Position numbers and translations under genes: made by a program | Notes under the pieces: generated by a model | Told to the model about the DNA's origin: nothing | The model's database searches: none | The model's input: only the letters and a program-made list of their open reading frames with translations | Assembly: GCF_022879595.1 (NCBI RefSeq) | Contig: NZ_CP084266.1 | Location: 992,001-1,056,000, forward strand | Origin: Caballeronia sp. Lep1P3 | GTDB taxonomy: Bacteria; Pseudomonadota; Gammaproteobacteria; Burkholderiales; Burkholderiaceae | Reading direction: 5' to 3' | DNA: 64,000 nt | In this document: positions 8,307 through 17,591 of the stretch, piece by piece | Position numbering within the stretch: the first letter of the stretch is position 1 | Layout of the letters: each line of letters opens with the position of its first letter

Positions 8307-9629
8307 ATGACCCCTTTCAACGAAGCGGCAACCATGCGAAAGGTGTACGGGCGGCTCATGCCCCTGCTCTTCGCGATGATGTTCTTCAACTACCTCGACC
8401 GCATCAACATCGGCTTTGCCGCGCTCGACATGAACAAGGCGCTCGGCTTCAGCCCCGCCGTGTTCGGCTTTGCCGGCAGCATCTTTTTTGTCGGCTACAT
8501 GGTGCTGGAAGTGCCGAGCAATCTGCTGCTGCATCGTGTGGGTGCGCGGCGCTGGATCGCGCGGATTCTGCTGACATGGGGCGCGGTGGCCGCGGCCACG
8601 GCCTTTGTCTTCGACGACAAGAGCTTCTACGTGCTGCGCTTTCTGCTCGGCGTGATGGAAGCGGGCTTCTTGCCGGGCGTCGCGGTTTATCTGACGAAAT
8701 GGTTCCCGGTGCGATACCGCGCGCGGGCCGTGGGCGGCTACATCATCGCGGGATCGTTTTCGGCGGTGCTGGGCGGCCCGATTTCGACCATGCTCATGAC
8801 CTACGCGAACGGCGTCCTCGGCTTGCAGGGCTGGCAATGGATGTTCATTCTCGAAGGCATTCCGGCGATGCTGCTGGGCCTCGTCACGCTGCGCATCATG
8901 ACCGAGCGCCCCGCCGATGCCGACTGGCTCGACGACGACGAAAAGCAATGGCTCGAATCGACGCTCGCAGCCGAGCGCGAAGCCGTTGGCGGCGCGGCGC
9001 ATTTTCCGCTGCTGCGCGTAGTGGGCGACCTTCGCGTCTGGAGTCTCGCGTGTCTCTTCGGCTGCGCGCTCGTCGGCATCTACGGCCTCTTCCTGTGGCT
9101 GCCGCAGATCGTCAAGAGCCTCGGTCATCTCAGCAATATCGAAGTCGGCTTTCTCTCGGCCGCGCCGCCGCTGCTCGGCGTGCTGGGCACGTTCATCATC
9201 AGCCGCAGTTCGGACCGCACCGGCGACCGCAAGAAGCATCTCGCGTTCGTCTATGGCATGAGCGCCATCGCCATCGCGGGCAGCGCCTATGCGCCGAATC
9301 CCGTCATCGCTTACGTGCTGTTGTGCGTGACCGGCCTCTTCATCTATGCGGGCAATCCGCTCTTCTGGAGCCTTGCGTCCTCGTTCAGAACGGGCGCGGC
9401 AGGCGCGGCGACCATTGCGCTCATCAATACGATCGCGCAGTTCGGCGGGCTCGTCGGACCGTGGAGCATCGGGCTCGTGCGCAACGCGACAGGCAACTTC
9501 AAGCTCGCATTGCTGACCATCGCGGCGTTTCTCGTCATTGCGACGATCATCGCCCTCGTGATGCGCGTGAAGCCCGCCAACGACGAAGACGCTTCGCTGC
9601 CCGCCGCCGATCCTGCCGCGCGGATGTGA
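8307..9629 (+). CDS. MFS permease, anion:cation symporter (ACS) family
   Basis: A protein of 440 residues with 12 predicted membrane segments. The N-terminal signature MRKVYGRLMPLLFAMMFFNYLDRINIGFAAL is characteristic of the ACS family (phthalate, tartrate and glucarate permeases). I chose the ATG at 8307, preceded by GGAGACGGC, over an upstream start at 8262. It lies between the LysR gene and ligJ-ligK on the same strand, with a 31-bp gap to ligJ, so it most likely imports a carboxylated aromatic or a tricarboxylate metabolised by those enzymes. The exact substrate cannot be read from the sequence. Confidence 0.92.
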   Translation: MTPFNEAATMRKVYGRLMPLLFAMMFFNYLDRINIGFAALDMNKALGFSPAVFGFAGSIFFVGYMVLEVPSNLLLHRVGARRWIARILLTWGAVAAATAFVFDDKSFYVLRFLLGVMEAGFLPGVAVYLTKWFPVRYRARAVGGYIIAGSFSAVLGGPISTMLMTYANGVLGLQGWQWMFILEGIPAMLLGLVTLRIMTERPADADWLDDDEKQWLESTLAAEREAVGGAAHFPLLRVVGDLRVWSLACLFGCALVGIYGLFLWLPQIVKSLGHLSNIEVGFLSAAPPLLGVLGTFIISRSSDRTGDRKKHLAFVYGMSAIAIAGSAYAPNPVIAYVLLCVTGLFIYAGNPLFWSLASSFRTGAAGAATIALINTIAQFGGLVGPWSIGLVRNATGNFKLALLTIAAFLVIATIIALVMRVKPANDEDASLPAADPAARM

Positions 9630-9660
9630 ACACCGTACACAACGACAACGGGACTACGCC

Positions 9661-10701
9661 ATGATCATCGATTGTCACGGTCACTACACGACCTCGCCGC
9701 CTCAGCATGAAGCGTGGCGCACGAAGCAGGTGGCCGCGCTGAAGGACGGCGCATCGCCGCCACCGCGACCGTCTATTTCGGACGACGAAATACGCGAAAG
9801 CATCGAAGGCGGACAGCTTCGCATCCAGCGCGAACGCGGCACCGATCTCACGATCTTCTCGCCGCGCGCCGCCGGCATGGGCCATCACCTTGCGACGGCC
9901 GAGGCCAACGCGGTGTGGTCGAGCGAATGCAACGATCTCATTCATCGCGTCTGCAAGCTCTTTCCGCGCAACTTCGTGGGCGTCTGCCAGTTGCCGCAGG
10001 CGCCGGGCGTGCCGCCTGAAAACTGCATCGCGGAATTGAGGCGATGCGTGCAGGAGCTCGGTTTCATCGGCTGCAATCTGAACCCGGACCCTTCCGGCGG
10101 CCACTGGTCCGGCATGCCGCTCACCGACCGCTCGTGGTATCCGCTCTATGAAGCGATGGTCGAGCTGGACGTGCCCGCGATGATCCATGTCTCATCGTCG
10201 TGCAATCCGAACTTTCATGCGACGGGTGCGCATTACATCAATGGCGACACGTCCGCGTTCATGCAATTGCTGACCGCCGACCTGTTCGCGGATTTTCCGA
10301 CGCTCAAGTTCATCATTCCGCACGGCGGCGGCGCAGTGCCATATCACTGGGGCCGTTATCGCGGGCTCGCGCAGGACATGAAGCGCCCGCTTCTCACCGA
10401 GTATCTGCTGAAGAACGTCTTCTTCGATACCTGCGTCTACCATCAGCCGGGCGCGGAATTGCTCGCCAAGGTGATCCCTGTCGAGAACATCCTCTTCGCT
10501 TCGGAGACGATCGGCGCGGTGCAGGGCATCGATCCCGAAACGGGCCATTATTTCGACGATACGCGCCGCTATATCGATGCAATCGACTGGCTCTCCGACG
10601 CGGATCGCCAGCGCATTTACGAAGACAACGCGCGCGCGGTGTACGGACGTCTGTCCGCGCAGCTCGAACGACAACGATCGACCGAAGGAGCGACGACATG
10701 A
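9661..10701 (+). CDS. ligJ: 4-Oxalomesaconate hydratase (amidohydrolase family, LigJ/GalB type)
   Basis: A protein of 346 residues beginning MIIDCHGHYTT, the characteristic metal-binding start of LigJ hydratases, with internal motifs IHVSSSCNPNFH and IIPHGGGAVPYHWGRYRG and the C-terminal ETIGAVQGIDPETG. LigJ converts 4-oxalomesaconate to 4-carboxy-4-hydroxy-2-oxoadipate in the protocatechuate 4,5-cleavage and gallate pathways. Its stop overlaps the next start by 4 bases (ATGA), and the next gene encodes exactly the following enzyme, which strongly supports the call over a generic amidohydrolase. Confidence 0.88.
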   Translation: MIIDCHGHYTTSPPQHEAWRTKQVAALKDGASPPPRPSISDDEIRESIEGGQLRIQRERGTDLTIFSPRAAGMGHHLATAEANAVWSSECNDLIHRVCKLFPRNFVGVCQLPQAPGVPPENCIAELRRCVQELGFIGCNLNPDPSGGHWSGMPLTDRSWYPLYEAMVELDVPAMIHVSSSCNPNFHATGAHYINGDTSAFMQLLTADLFADFPTLKFIIPHGGGAVPYHWGRYRGLAQDMKRPLLTEYLLKNVFFDTCVYHQPGAELLAKVIPVENILFASETIGAVQGIDPETGHYFDDTRRYIDAIDWLSDADRQRIYEDNARAVYGRLSAQLERQRSTEGATT

Positions 10702-11366
10702 ATCCGGCAGGATGGCGCGAATACGAATCGGCACCCCAGGCGAGCGCCGCGACGCTCGATGCGTTGCGCGAACTCGCGGTATCGCTCCTGAGCGACAACA
10801 TGGCGCGCGTGAGCGGCACCACGGGCCTGCGTGCGTTTCATCGGCCGAGACCGATGGCCGGCACCGCCGTCACCGTGCGAACGCGCGGCGGCGACAATCT
10901 CGCGATTCATCGCGCGTTCGACTACTGCAGGCCGGGCGACGTGCTCGTGATCGACGGCGCAGGCGAACTCACTCAGGCGCTGATGGGCGACATCATGGCG
11001 AGCTTCGCGGAAAGCATCGGCGTGCAGGGCCTCGTGATCGACGGCGCGATTCGTGATGTCGGCGCGCTGAGCCAGCGCGATTTTCCGGTGTACGCGCGCG
11101 GCGTCACGCATCGCGGGCCATACAAGCATGGGCCGGGCGAGATCAACGTGCCCGTCACGGTCGGCGGCATGGTGGTGCATCCGGGCGATATCGTCGTCGG
11201 CGACGAAGACGGCGTGCTCGCGATTGCGCCCGCCGATGTCCAAGCCGTGATCGAAGGCGCGCGCAAGCAGGCCGCGAAGGAAGCGGAAGCGTTGAGATCG
11301 ATTGCGGAAGGACGTTTCGACCGCTCATGGGTCGCTGCGCAGCGCGACCGGATGATGAACGGCTGA
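10698..11366 (+). CDS. ligK: 4-Carboxy-4-hydroxy-2-oxoadipate aldolase (RraA-like, LigK/ProA type)
   Basis: A protein of 222 residues of the RraA/DmpA-like fold. It carries the class II pyruvate aldolase signature D-x20-R-D exactly: D98 (GD-IMAS...) and R119-D120 (DGAIRDVG). RNase E inhibitor RraA proteins lack the first aspartate, so this is an aldolase rather than RraA. The reaction splits 4-carboxy-4-hydroxy-2-oxoadipate into pyruvate and oxaloacetate. It is translationally coupled to ligJ (ATGA). A longer frame from 10200 is only a shadow of ligJ. Confidence 0.9.
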   Translation: MNPAGWREYESAPQASAATLDALRELAVSLLSDNMARVSGTTGLRAFHRPRPMAGTAVTVRTRGGDNLAIHRAFDYCRPGDVLVIDGAGELTQALMGDIMASFAESIGVQGLVIDGAIRDVGALSQRDFPVYARGVTHRGPYKHGPGEINVPVTVGGMVVHPGDIVVGDEDGVLAIAPADVQAVIEGARKQAAKEAEALRSIAEGRFDRSWVAAQRDRMMNG

Positions 11367-11439
11367 CGGCTTGCCCGATGCGTGGCGACGCGTGCATCAT
11401 GGCGCGTTCGCTTCATCGACGCCAGGACACTCCGACGCC

Positions 11440-11832
11440 ATGCCAGACCATCTCGACACAGCATCGCTCATTGCACTTGCACGGCGCGCCGAAGCGCAAG
11501 ATCCAGGCCCGTGCACCTGCACGAAAACGCCGCTCGACGGCTGGCAATCCCAGCCGCTCTCTCTCGACGAAACGCAGTTCCGCGAAGTCGGCACGCTGAT
11601 GCCGGAAGACGAGCCCGAGCCGACGTTCTCCGAGTATCTTCCGGGCAAGACGACTTACTGGTCGCCCGACGCGCCCATCGCGCCGCGCTACTTTCCGTAT
11701 AACCGCTGCGGCGTGTGGGAATGCACGTCGTGCGGGCGCCTTTATCTGCGCTACACGGAAGGCGGAGGCTATTTCGTGGACCGCAGAATTCGCGCTGTGC
11801 GCCTTGCGCTCATCGAGGACGTCCCGCTTTAG
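11440..11832 (+). CDS. Small cysteine-containing hypothetical protein, possible metal binder
   Basis: A protein of 130 residues from the ATG at 11440; an earlier start at 11371 adds a low-complexity, non-conserved-looking extension. Cysteines come in pairs: CTC near residue 25 and a CGVWECTSCGRLYLRY segment near residue 90, resembling a zinc ribbon or an immunity-type fold. No signal peptide or membrane segment. It follows ligK by 73 bp on the same strand and may be cotranscribed, but nothing ties it to aromatic catabolism. Family not recognised. Confidence 0.65.
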   Translation: MPDHLDTASLIALARRAEAQDPGPCTCTKTPLDGWQSQPLSLDETQFREVGTLMPEDEPEPTFSEYLPGKTTYWSPDAPIAPRYFPYNRCGVWECTSCGRLYLRYTEGGGYFVDRRIRAVRLALIEDVPL

Positions 11833-12162
11833 TTGAGCGTTGTCGCGCCGTTCGCATGCACGAATCCCTTGTCTTTGTTTTTGGACTGCGCGTAGTATCT
11901 TCGTCAACGCGCGGTGTCTGTCGCCCATGACGCGCGTGTGAAATTATCAGTGGAACGTCTGTCGCATCCGGTCCACGGCATGACCGGCAGTGCATGCATT
12001 TGCAGTCGAACTCCCGATTCAGCGCCTTGGAACTCAGTGCAAGGCAAGTTCGGAGACGAGCATATTGCCCATGACGACGTCGAATCTCATATCAGCGAGT
12101 CCGCGCCTCGTCGCGCTCACCGTACGCGCGCGGCCACCGCGTTTCATCATCGGGCGGCTCGC
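11833..12162. other. Intergenic gap, nothing recognised
   Basis: 330 bp between two plus-strand genes. The frame of the next gene is open through most of it, but residues encoded before 12163 look non-coding. No hairpin terminator or clear promoter was identified by eye. Confidence 0.4.
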
Positions 12163-13782
12163 ATGAACATGCCCGCCGATCAATCCGCGCAAGTGAACGC
12201 GAGCGTCGATGCGGACAGTCACGCGCCGTTCGCACGCACAGGCCGTCTCGCCGCAATCCTCCCGCGCGTGCTTTTCATCGCCACCGTGCTGTATGGCGCC
12301 GCGCTGTTCTGGATAGCGCCGCGCCCGCCCTTCGTCGATTTGCCGCAACACGCGGGGCAAGTCGCGTTGCTGCGCGACGTGCTCAGCCACGCGTCGCCGT
12401 GGCAAAGCCTCGTGCAGATCAATCTGTTCACGCCGTATCTCGTCGGCTACGGACTCGCGCTGCCGCTCGCGTATCTGATGCCCGTGGCCACCGCGCTCAA
12501 GTGCATGCTGACGCTTGCGTATATCGCGTTCGTGGCCTCGTGCGTCGGCTTGCGCCGTCATCTGCATGGCGATGCGCGGCTCGACTGGCTCTTCGTGCCG
12601 GGATGCTTCGGGTTCGCGCTCGGATGGGGTTTCTATACGTTTCTCGTCGCGGCGCCGCTCGGCATTCTGTTCATCTGGCTCGCACACACGTATGCCAACG
12701 CGCTTTCGATCAGAAGAGGCATAGGCCTCTTCGTCGCGGGCGTCGTGCTCTTCTTCTGCCACGGCCTCGTCTTCGTCTTTGGGGCGGCGATAGGCGTGGG
12801 CTTCGTGCTCTTCGGGCACAGGCCGATGGCCCGCCGCGTCGTTGCGCTCGCGCCCTTCGTGCCGCTGGGCGTGCTGTGCATCGCTTATGTAATCATTAGC
12901 CGTGCGAACGATCCGTTGCTCGGTCAGGCGGTGCCCGAAGTCGTCGCGTTCAAGTGGGGCTGGGACTGGCACCGTGCGTTTGCGTTGCCTGTCTATGTGT
13001 GGGGAATGAGCAAGAATGCGGCGGTGTACCTGCCCCTTGTCGCGCTGATGTTCGCGGCGCCGTGGCTGTGGCGCGACAGAATCAACCGGGATCGCTCAGT
13101 GATCGTGCCGATGCTCGCGGTAGCGCTCGTCTGGTTCGCCGTGCCCGATGTGGCGCTCAAGACCGGGTACCTGTATCAGCGCTTTGCGCTGTTTCTGCTG
13201 CCGGCGTATGCGCTCATGTTCTGCGCGGCACCGACATCGGCGAAGGATGATCGCGATGCGTCGGCGCGTTCGGGCTGGCGAACGCTTCGCGGCGTGGGCG
13301 TGCAGGCCGCGATCGTCGCCGGATGCTGGATCTTTCTGACGGATCAGGCGGTCCGCCTGCATCGATTCACCGTCGAGAATGCGCCGCTCGACAAGCTGCT
13401 CGCGCGAACGGAACCGGGCCAACGCGCACTCAATCTCGTGTTCGACCGCACGAGCCCCGCGTACAGAAGCCTCACCGCCTACATGCATCAGGCGCTGTGG
13501 TACCAGGCGGAGCAGCACGGTTTCGTCGATTTCAACTTCGCGACTTTCGTGCCGCAGATCGTGCGCTTCAGGCCGGGCATGCTGCCGCTGGACGGACCCG
13601 CGCTCGAAGGCGATCCGCGACGCTTCGGCTGGCACAAGGACAACGCGCGCAAGTACCGCTACTTCTTCATTCACGCGGGTGAACCATTGCCGGCGAATTT
13701 TTTCCCCAATAACGAATGCGATGTCGCGCTCGTTATGCAGGAGGCCGAATGGTCGCTCTACGAGACGCGCCATTGCCGCTAA
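12163..13782 (+). CDS. Polytopic membrane protein, GT-C/PMT-like, function unknown
   Basis: A protein of 539 residues from the ATG at 12163. After a polar N-terminus it has about ten hydrophobic segments, beginning with LPRVLFIATVLYGAALFWIA, followed by FVDLPQHAGQVALLRDVL in the first loop, which recalls the acidic first loop of GT-C glycosyltransferases and related membrane proteins. The last 130 residues form a soluble domain (FDRTSPAYRSLTAYMHQALWYQAEQHGFVDFN). I cannot assign a reaction. It stands alone, convergent with atoE (40-bp gap). Confidence 0.75.
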   Translation: MNMPADQSAQVNASVDADSHAPFARTGRLAAILPRVLFIATVLYGAALFWIAPRPPFVDLPQHAGQVALLRDVLSHASPWQSLVQINLFTPYLVGYGLALPLAYLMPVATALKCMLTLAYIAFVASCVGLRRHLHGDARLDWLFVPGCFGFALGWGFYTFLVAAPLGILFIWLAHTYANALSIRRGIGLFVAGVVLFFCHGLVFVFGAAIGVGFVLFGHRPMARRVVALAPFVPLGVLCIAYVIISRANDPLLGQAVPEVVAFKWGWDWHRAFALPVYVWGMSKNAAVYLPLVALMFAAPWLWRDRINRDRSVIVPMLAVALVWFAVPDVALKTGYLYQRFALFLLPAYALMFCAAPTSAKDDRDASARSGWRTLRGVGVQAAIVAGCWIFLTDQAVRLHRFTVENAPLDKLLARTEPGQRALNLVFDRTSPAYRSLTAYMHQALWYQAEQHGFVDFNFATFVPQIVRFRPGMLPLDGPALEGDPRRFGWHKDNARKYRYFFIHAGEPLPANFFPNNECDVALVMQEAEWSLYETRHCR

Positions 13783-13821
13783 GGGCGCGTTGAACGCCCC
13801 GCATAATGCGGCCCCACTCGA

Positions 13822-15213
13822 TCACGCAATCAACCACAGCGACGCCGCATAGATCACGAGCGATACGGCGAACGTCACCGCCGTATAGCCCATTACGCGC
13901 TGGATGCGGATTCCCGCGATGGCGACGATAGGCACCGCCCAGAACGGCTGCAGCATGTTCGACACGTTCTCCGCCATCGCCACGCCCATCGCGGTGCGCG
14001 GCACCGACGCATGCAGCCCGATGGCGGCGGGCAGCACGAACGGTCCCTGCACGGCCCAATGGCCGCCCGCGCTCGGCACGAGCAAGGTAATGATGAGCGA
14101 GCTCAGATAGCTCCAGAGCGGAAGCGTCGCCGGCGTCGCGATCGTGACGAATGCCTTTGCGATCATCGAGGCAAGTCCCGTGCCCTTCATGATGCCCATG
14201 ATCCCGCCATACACGGGATACTGCAGCAGCATGGAACCGGTCTGCCGCGCGGCGCGTCGAATGGCGTTCGCATAGGCAATGGGCGTGCGCTGAAGGACAA
14301 GACCGATCAACAGAAAGATCAGGATCGTCGTGTTGATGTCGAGATCGAATTTCTTGTCGCGCCATGCCACGAAGAGATAGCCGACGCCGAACGCAACGAG
14401 CACCGCGGTCCCGATCATCGACTCTTCGAAGCGCGACGCAAACGAAGCAGTCGTGTTGACGCGCGCGTGCGGATCGGCGCTGGACGCGTCCTGCGCATCG
14501 TCGCTTGCATCGCTGAAAGCCACCACGTTCTCGGCCTTCGGATGCATCCTGATGAAGAGCGCAGTCATGACGATGACGACGAGCACCGTCGGGATGAAAA
14601 CAAACGGCGCAAAGACCGTTTCGGAGAGCGGCACGACGTGGCCTGTCGCCTTCTCCACGAGGTTAAGCGCGTTGCCGTGCGATGCCTGCGAAAGTGCGAT
14701 GGAACTCGAAAGCCCGCTGTTGCACACGGACCACGCGGAGTAACCGCCCGCCACGAGCCACGCGAAGTCCACGTTCACCCGGCGAGCGATCTCGCGGGAG
14801 AGGAACGCGCCGACGATCAGCCCCAGTCCCCAATTGAGCCATGCGGCGATGGCGACAACCGGGAACACGACGAGCGCCGCGCGTGCCGGCGTCTGCGCAT
14901 GGGCCGCGAGCGCGCGCAGTCCGCGCTGCACGATGGGCGCTTCCGCGATGGCGTAGCCCGTCGCGAGGATAAGGATCATCTGCAGCGCGAAGCCGAGAAT
15001 GCCGAACGTGCCTTCGAACCAGGCGTCGAGAATCTTGGGGGGCGTGCCGGCTGGCGCGATCAGCGCCGCGAGCACCGCGACGAAAAGGGTCAGGCAGATG
15101 GACAGGACGAACGGATCGGGCATCACCCGCTCGAAAACATAAACCAGTCCTTCGACGATGCCGCGCCCGGCGGCTTGCTGATGGCCCGCGACGCGGTGAG
15201 TGTCTCGCTTCAT
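13822..15213 (-). CDS. atoE: Short-chain fatty acid transporter, AtoE family
   Basis: A protein of 463 residues with many hydrophobic helices. Typical AtoE elements are VFERVMPDPFVLSICLTLFVA near the N-terminus, WLNWGLGLIVGAFLSREIARR, and the C-terminal SYLSSLIITLLVPSAGGHWAVQGPFVLPAA. The family is linked to uptake of short-chain fatty acids such as acetoacetate or butyrate. The frame extends to a GTG at 15234; the ATG at 15213 is preferred, but the start is not certain. No ato catabolic genes adjoin it. Confidence 0.9.
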   Translation of the reverse strand: MKRDTHRVAGHQQAAGRGIVEGLVYVFERVMPDPFVLSICLTLFVAVLAALIAPAGTPPKILDAWFEGTFGILGFALQMILILATGYAIAEAPIVQRGLRALAAHAQTPARAALVVFPVVAIAAWLNWGLGLIVGAFLSREIARRVNVDFAWLVAGGYSAWSVCNSGLSSSIALSQASHGNALNLVEKATGHVVPLSETVFAPFVFIPTVLVVIVMTALFIRMHPKAENVVAFSDASDDAQDASSADPHARVNTTASFASRFEESMIGTAVLVAFGVGYLFVAWRDKKFDLDINTTILIFLLIGLVLQRTPIAYANAIRRAARQTGSMLLQYPVYGGIMGIMKGTGLASMIAKAFVTIATPATLPLWSYLSSLIITLLVPSAGGHWAVQGPFVLPAAIGLHASVPRTAMGVAMAENVSNMLQPFWAVPIVAIAGIRIQRVMGYTAVTFAVSLVIYAASLWLIA

Positions 15214-15492
15214 GTCTCTGATATGTGTGGCCACCGCCGTGCTGACGACAGGCGGATACGATCGGTGCGCGATGCGTCGGCGCTTGCATGCGCACGCCGG
15301 CGAACCGTGCCGATTCTGTGAGTGGAAGAGCGCAGGCGCGCCGTGCGGCGGTCGATCAGTGAGTTCGCTATACGAACAACACTTCGCTAATCGAACGCTG
15401 AGGCATTATTCGCCCGACGAGCGCGGGCTGTCAAGGCAGCAAGGGCGCCGCGCCCGAGGCAATCCTTACGCCCGGCGCGGCGCGATGCGCGC

Positions 15493-17052
15493 TCACATAA
15501 CGCTGTCAACCCTGAACGCGGAAACCGAACCTTTCAGCGCGAGCGTCTGTTCGTCGAGCGCGAGCGCTGCCGCCGACGCCTGTTCGACGAGCGCCGCGTT
15601 CTGCTGCGTCACCTGATCCATCTGCGCGATGGCGCGGTTCACTTGCTCGATGCCCGTCGACTGCTCTTCCGATGCAGCGGCGATCTCGCCGATCAGGTCG
15701 CTCACACGATTCACCGACGTCAGGATTTCGCTCATGACCTGGCTTGCCTGCTGCGCCTGTTGCGCGCCCGCTTCGACACGTCCGAGCGAATCGGTGATGC
15801 GCTCCTTGATCTCCTTCGCCGCGTTCGCGCTGCGTTGAGCAAGCGAACGCACTTCGCTCGCGACGACGGCGAAGCCGCGTCCCTCCTCGCCCGCGCGCGC
15901 CGCTTCGACAGCCGCATTGAGCGAAAGAATGTTGGTCTGGAACGCGATGCCTTCGATCACGTTCGTGATGTCCGCGATCTTGCCCGACAGCTCCGAGAGG
16001 CCGCGCATGGTCAGCTCCACTTCCTGCGCCGCATGATTGCCGCGCTCGGTGACGAGCGCCGTGCTCGAGACGAGCTGCGTCGCCTGCTTCGCGTTGTCCG
16101 CGTTCTGGCGGACCGTGCTCGTGAGTTCTTCCATCGACGAGGCCGTTTCCTGCAGCGCCGCCGCCTGTTCCTCGGTGCGTTGCGACAGGTCCGTGTTGCC
16201 GCTCGCCATCTGATGAACGCCGGTTGCGATCACGTCCGTGCCGCCATGCACGGCCTTCACGATGCCGCCGAGACTGCGCTTCATCTCGCGCATCGACGCG
16301 AATAGCTTGCCGATTTCATTCGCGGCTTCATGCCGAATCGCGACAGTGAGATCGCCGCGCGCAACGTGTTCGAGAACGGTCATCGCTTCCTTGAGCGGCA
16401 TGACGATGGTGTGTTCGAGCGCGTAATACACGAACGCGATAAGCGCGCACGACACCACGAGCAGGCCAATGGCGACGGCGACGAGCGTCGTCTTGCTCTG
16501 CGCCTTGTCGTGCTGAAGTTGCGCGGATTCGTCAGCGGCGACGCCGAAGAACGCATCGGCCGACTTGCCGAACGCCGCGCTCGTGCGCGTCATCGGGCCT
16601 TCGTTGGTGCGTGCATACGCTTCCACATCGCCCGCGCCGATGGCGACGAACAACTGGTCGATTGCGGCCGTATGGGCATGGAAGGTGTCAGCCACTTGCG
16701 CGCCAACCTGCTGCTGCGCGGACGTGGCCTTGGGAATCGCCTGGAATGCTTCAAAGGACTTCTTGGCCAGGTCGTAATAGCCCCGGGCCGCGGCGACGGC
16801 TGAATCCTTGTCGGCAGGATTGGAAGAAAGGGCGATAAAGGCGCGGCTCAACGCGCTTCGTGCCTTGAGGTTGTTGATGTACACATCTTTCAGATCGACG
16901 ATTTCGGTGTTGAGCGTGTCCACCTTTTCCGACAACGCATTCGACTGGTTGACGGAATAGACACCGAAGAACGCGGTGACAAGAACCAGCGCGCCGAAAA
17001 GCAGGAGGACCGCGATAAAGCCTGTTCGCACGGACAAATCTTTCAATTTCAT
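15493..17052 (-). CDS. Methyl-accepting chemotaxis protein (4HB sensor type)
   Basis: A protein of 519 residues: transmembrane helix 1 (residues 10-32), a periplasmic four-helix-bundle sensor domain (about 35-190), transmembrane helix 2 (about 192-213), HAMP, and a methyl-accepting signalling domain with the hairpin tip EGIAFQTNILSLNAAVEAARAGEEGRGFAVVA. It lacks a C-terminal NWETF-like pentapeptide, so it probably relies on other receptors for CheR/CheB tethering. The start at 17052 (MKLKDLSVRTGF) is chosen over an upstream start at 17106. No chemotaxis genes adjoin it. Confidence 0.95.
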   Translation of the reverse strand: MKLKDLSVRTGFIAVLLLFGALVLVTAFFGVYSVNQSNALSEKVDTLNTEIVDLKDVYINNLKARSALSRAFIALSSNPADKDSAVAAARGYYDLAKKSFEAFQAIPKATSAQQQVGAQVADTFHAHTAAIDQLFVAIGAGDVEAYARTNEGPMTRTSAAFGKSADAFFGVAADESAQLQHDKAQSKTTLVAVAIGLLVVSCALIAFVYYALEHTIVMPLKEAMTVLEHVARGDLTVAIRHEAANEIGKLFASMREMKRSLGGIVKAVHGGTDVIATGVHQMASGNTDLSQRTEEQAAALQETASSMEELTSTVRQNADNAKQATQLVSSTALVTERGNHAAQEVELTMRGLSELSGKIADITNVIEGIAFQTNILSLNAAVEAARAGEEGRGFAVVASEVRSLAQRSANAAKEIKERITDSLGRVEAGAQQAQQASQVMSEILTSVNRVSDLIGEIAAASEEQSTGIEQVNRAIAQMDQVTQQNAALVEQASAAALALDEQTLALKGSVSAFRVDSVM

Positions 17053-17591
17053 GTATTTCACTTTTCCAATGAGCCGCGTAGCTCGTAACTCGTAACGGCG
17101 TCGCAAGCAGCAGGGATGCGCTGCAGGTGTGTTTACGGTCGCTTAACTAAAAAATGAAGGATGCACGATATATCGAACGATCGTTCGGACGGCGCGGTCG
17201 AAGCGGCTGGTGGCATGACGCGCGATGCTTTAATTCGTCATGCTTAATCTTTAGCGCTCGCGTCCGAGCGCATCGCTTGCTTCATCAACCCGCATTTTCC
17301 GCAGCCGCGCCGCCCGGCAATAGTCCATCAGCCGTCGATGATCTGCGTTGTCGCCTCGTTCATCGCGGGACCGTGCATCGGGAAAAACCAGTTGATTTCG
17401 TATTTGCGCTGGACGCCGCCGGAACCAAGCCGTTCTTCGATTCCCAGATCGATTGAGCGGCTCTTTACGAAGGGCTTAATGCAGACACTTTCGACGCCAG
17501 TTCGAGGCATCGCGTCGCTGAAAAGTCTTCTCGCTTCGGCCATCCCTTGCTACCGTAGGCAAGCATGGCTGTCCATGTCAGGAGGCATGCA
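17053..17591. other. Divergent intergenic gap with one possible small frame
   Basis: Between the chemoreceptor (minus) and the DszC-like gene (plus). It carries a 14-bp palindrome at 17174-17187. A minus-strand frame at 17328-17543 encodes 71 residues with a protein-like stretch (RKYEINWFFPMHG) but no recognised family and no clear ribosome site; it may be a gene remnant. The DszC-like gene has a good GGAGG at 17581-17585. Confidence 0.4.
17174..17187. promoter_or_regulatory. Perfect 14-bp palindrome CGAACGATCGTTCG
   Basis: A complete dyad with no spacer, 122 bp upstream of the chemoreceptor start, of the size and symmetry expected for a TetR- or LacI-type operator. No such regulator is encoded nearby, so the binding protein is unknown. 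Confidence 0.4.

Noticed and set aside
8181..9239. 352-codon minus-strand frame opposite the ACS permease
   Set aside because: Charged, motif-free translation antisense to a clear 12-helix transporter.
10200..11366. Long 388-codon form of the aldolase
   Set aside because: Extension overlaps ligJ out of frame; the ATG at 10698 gives the expected 222-residue aldolase.
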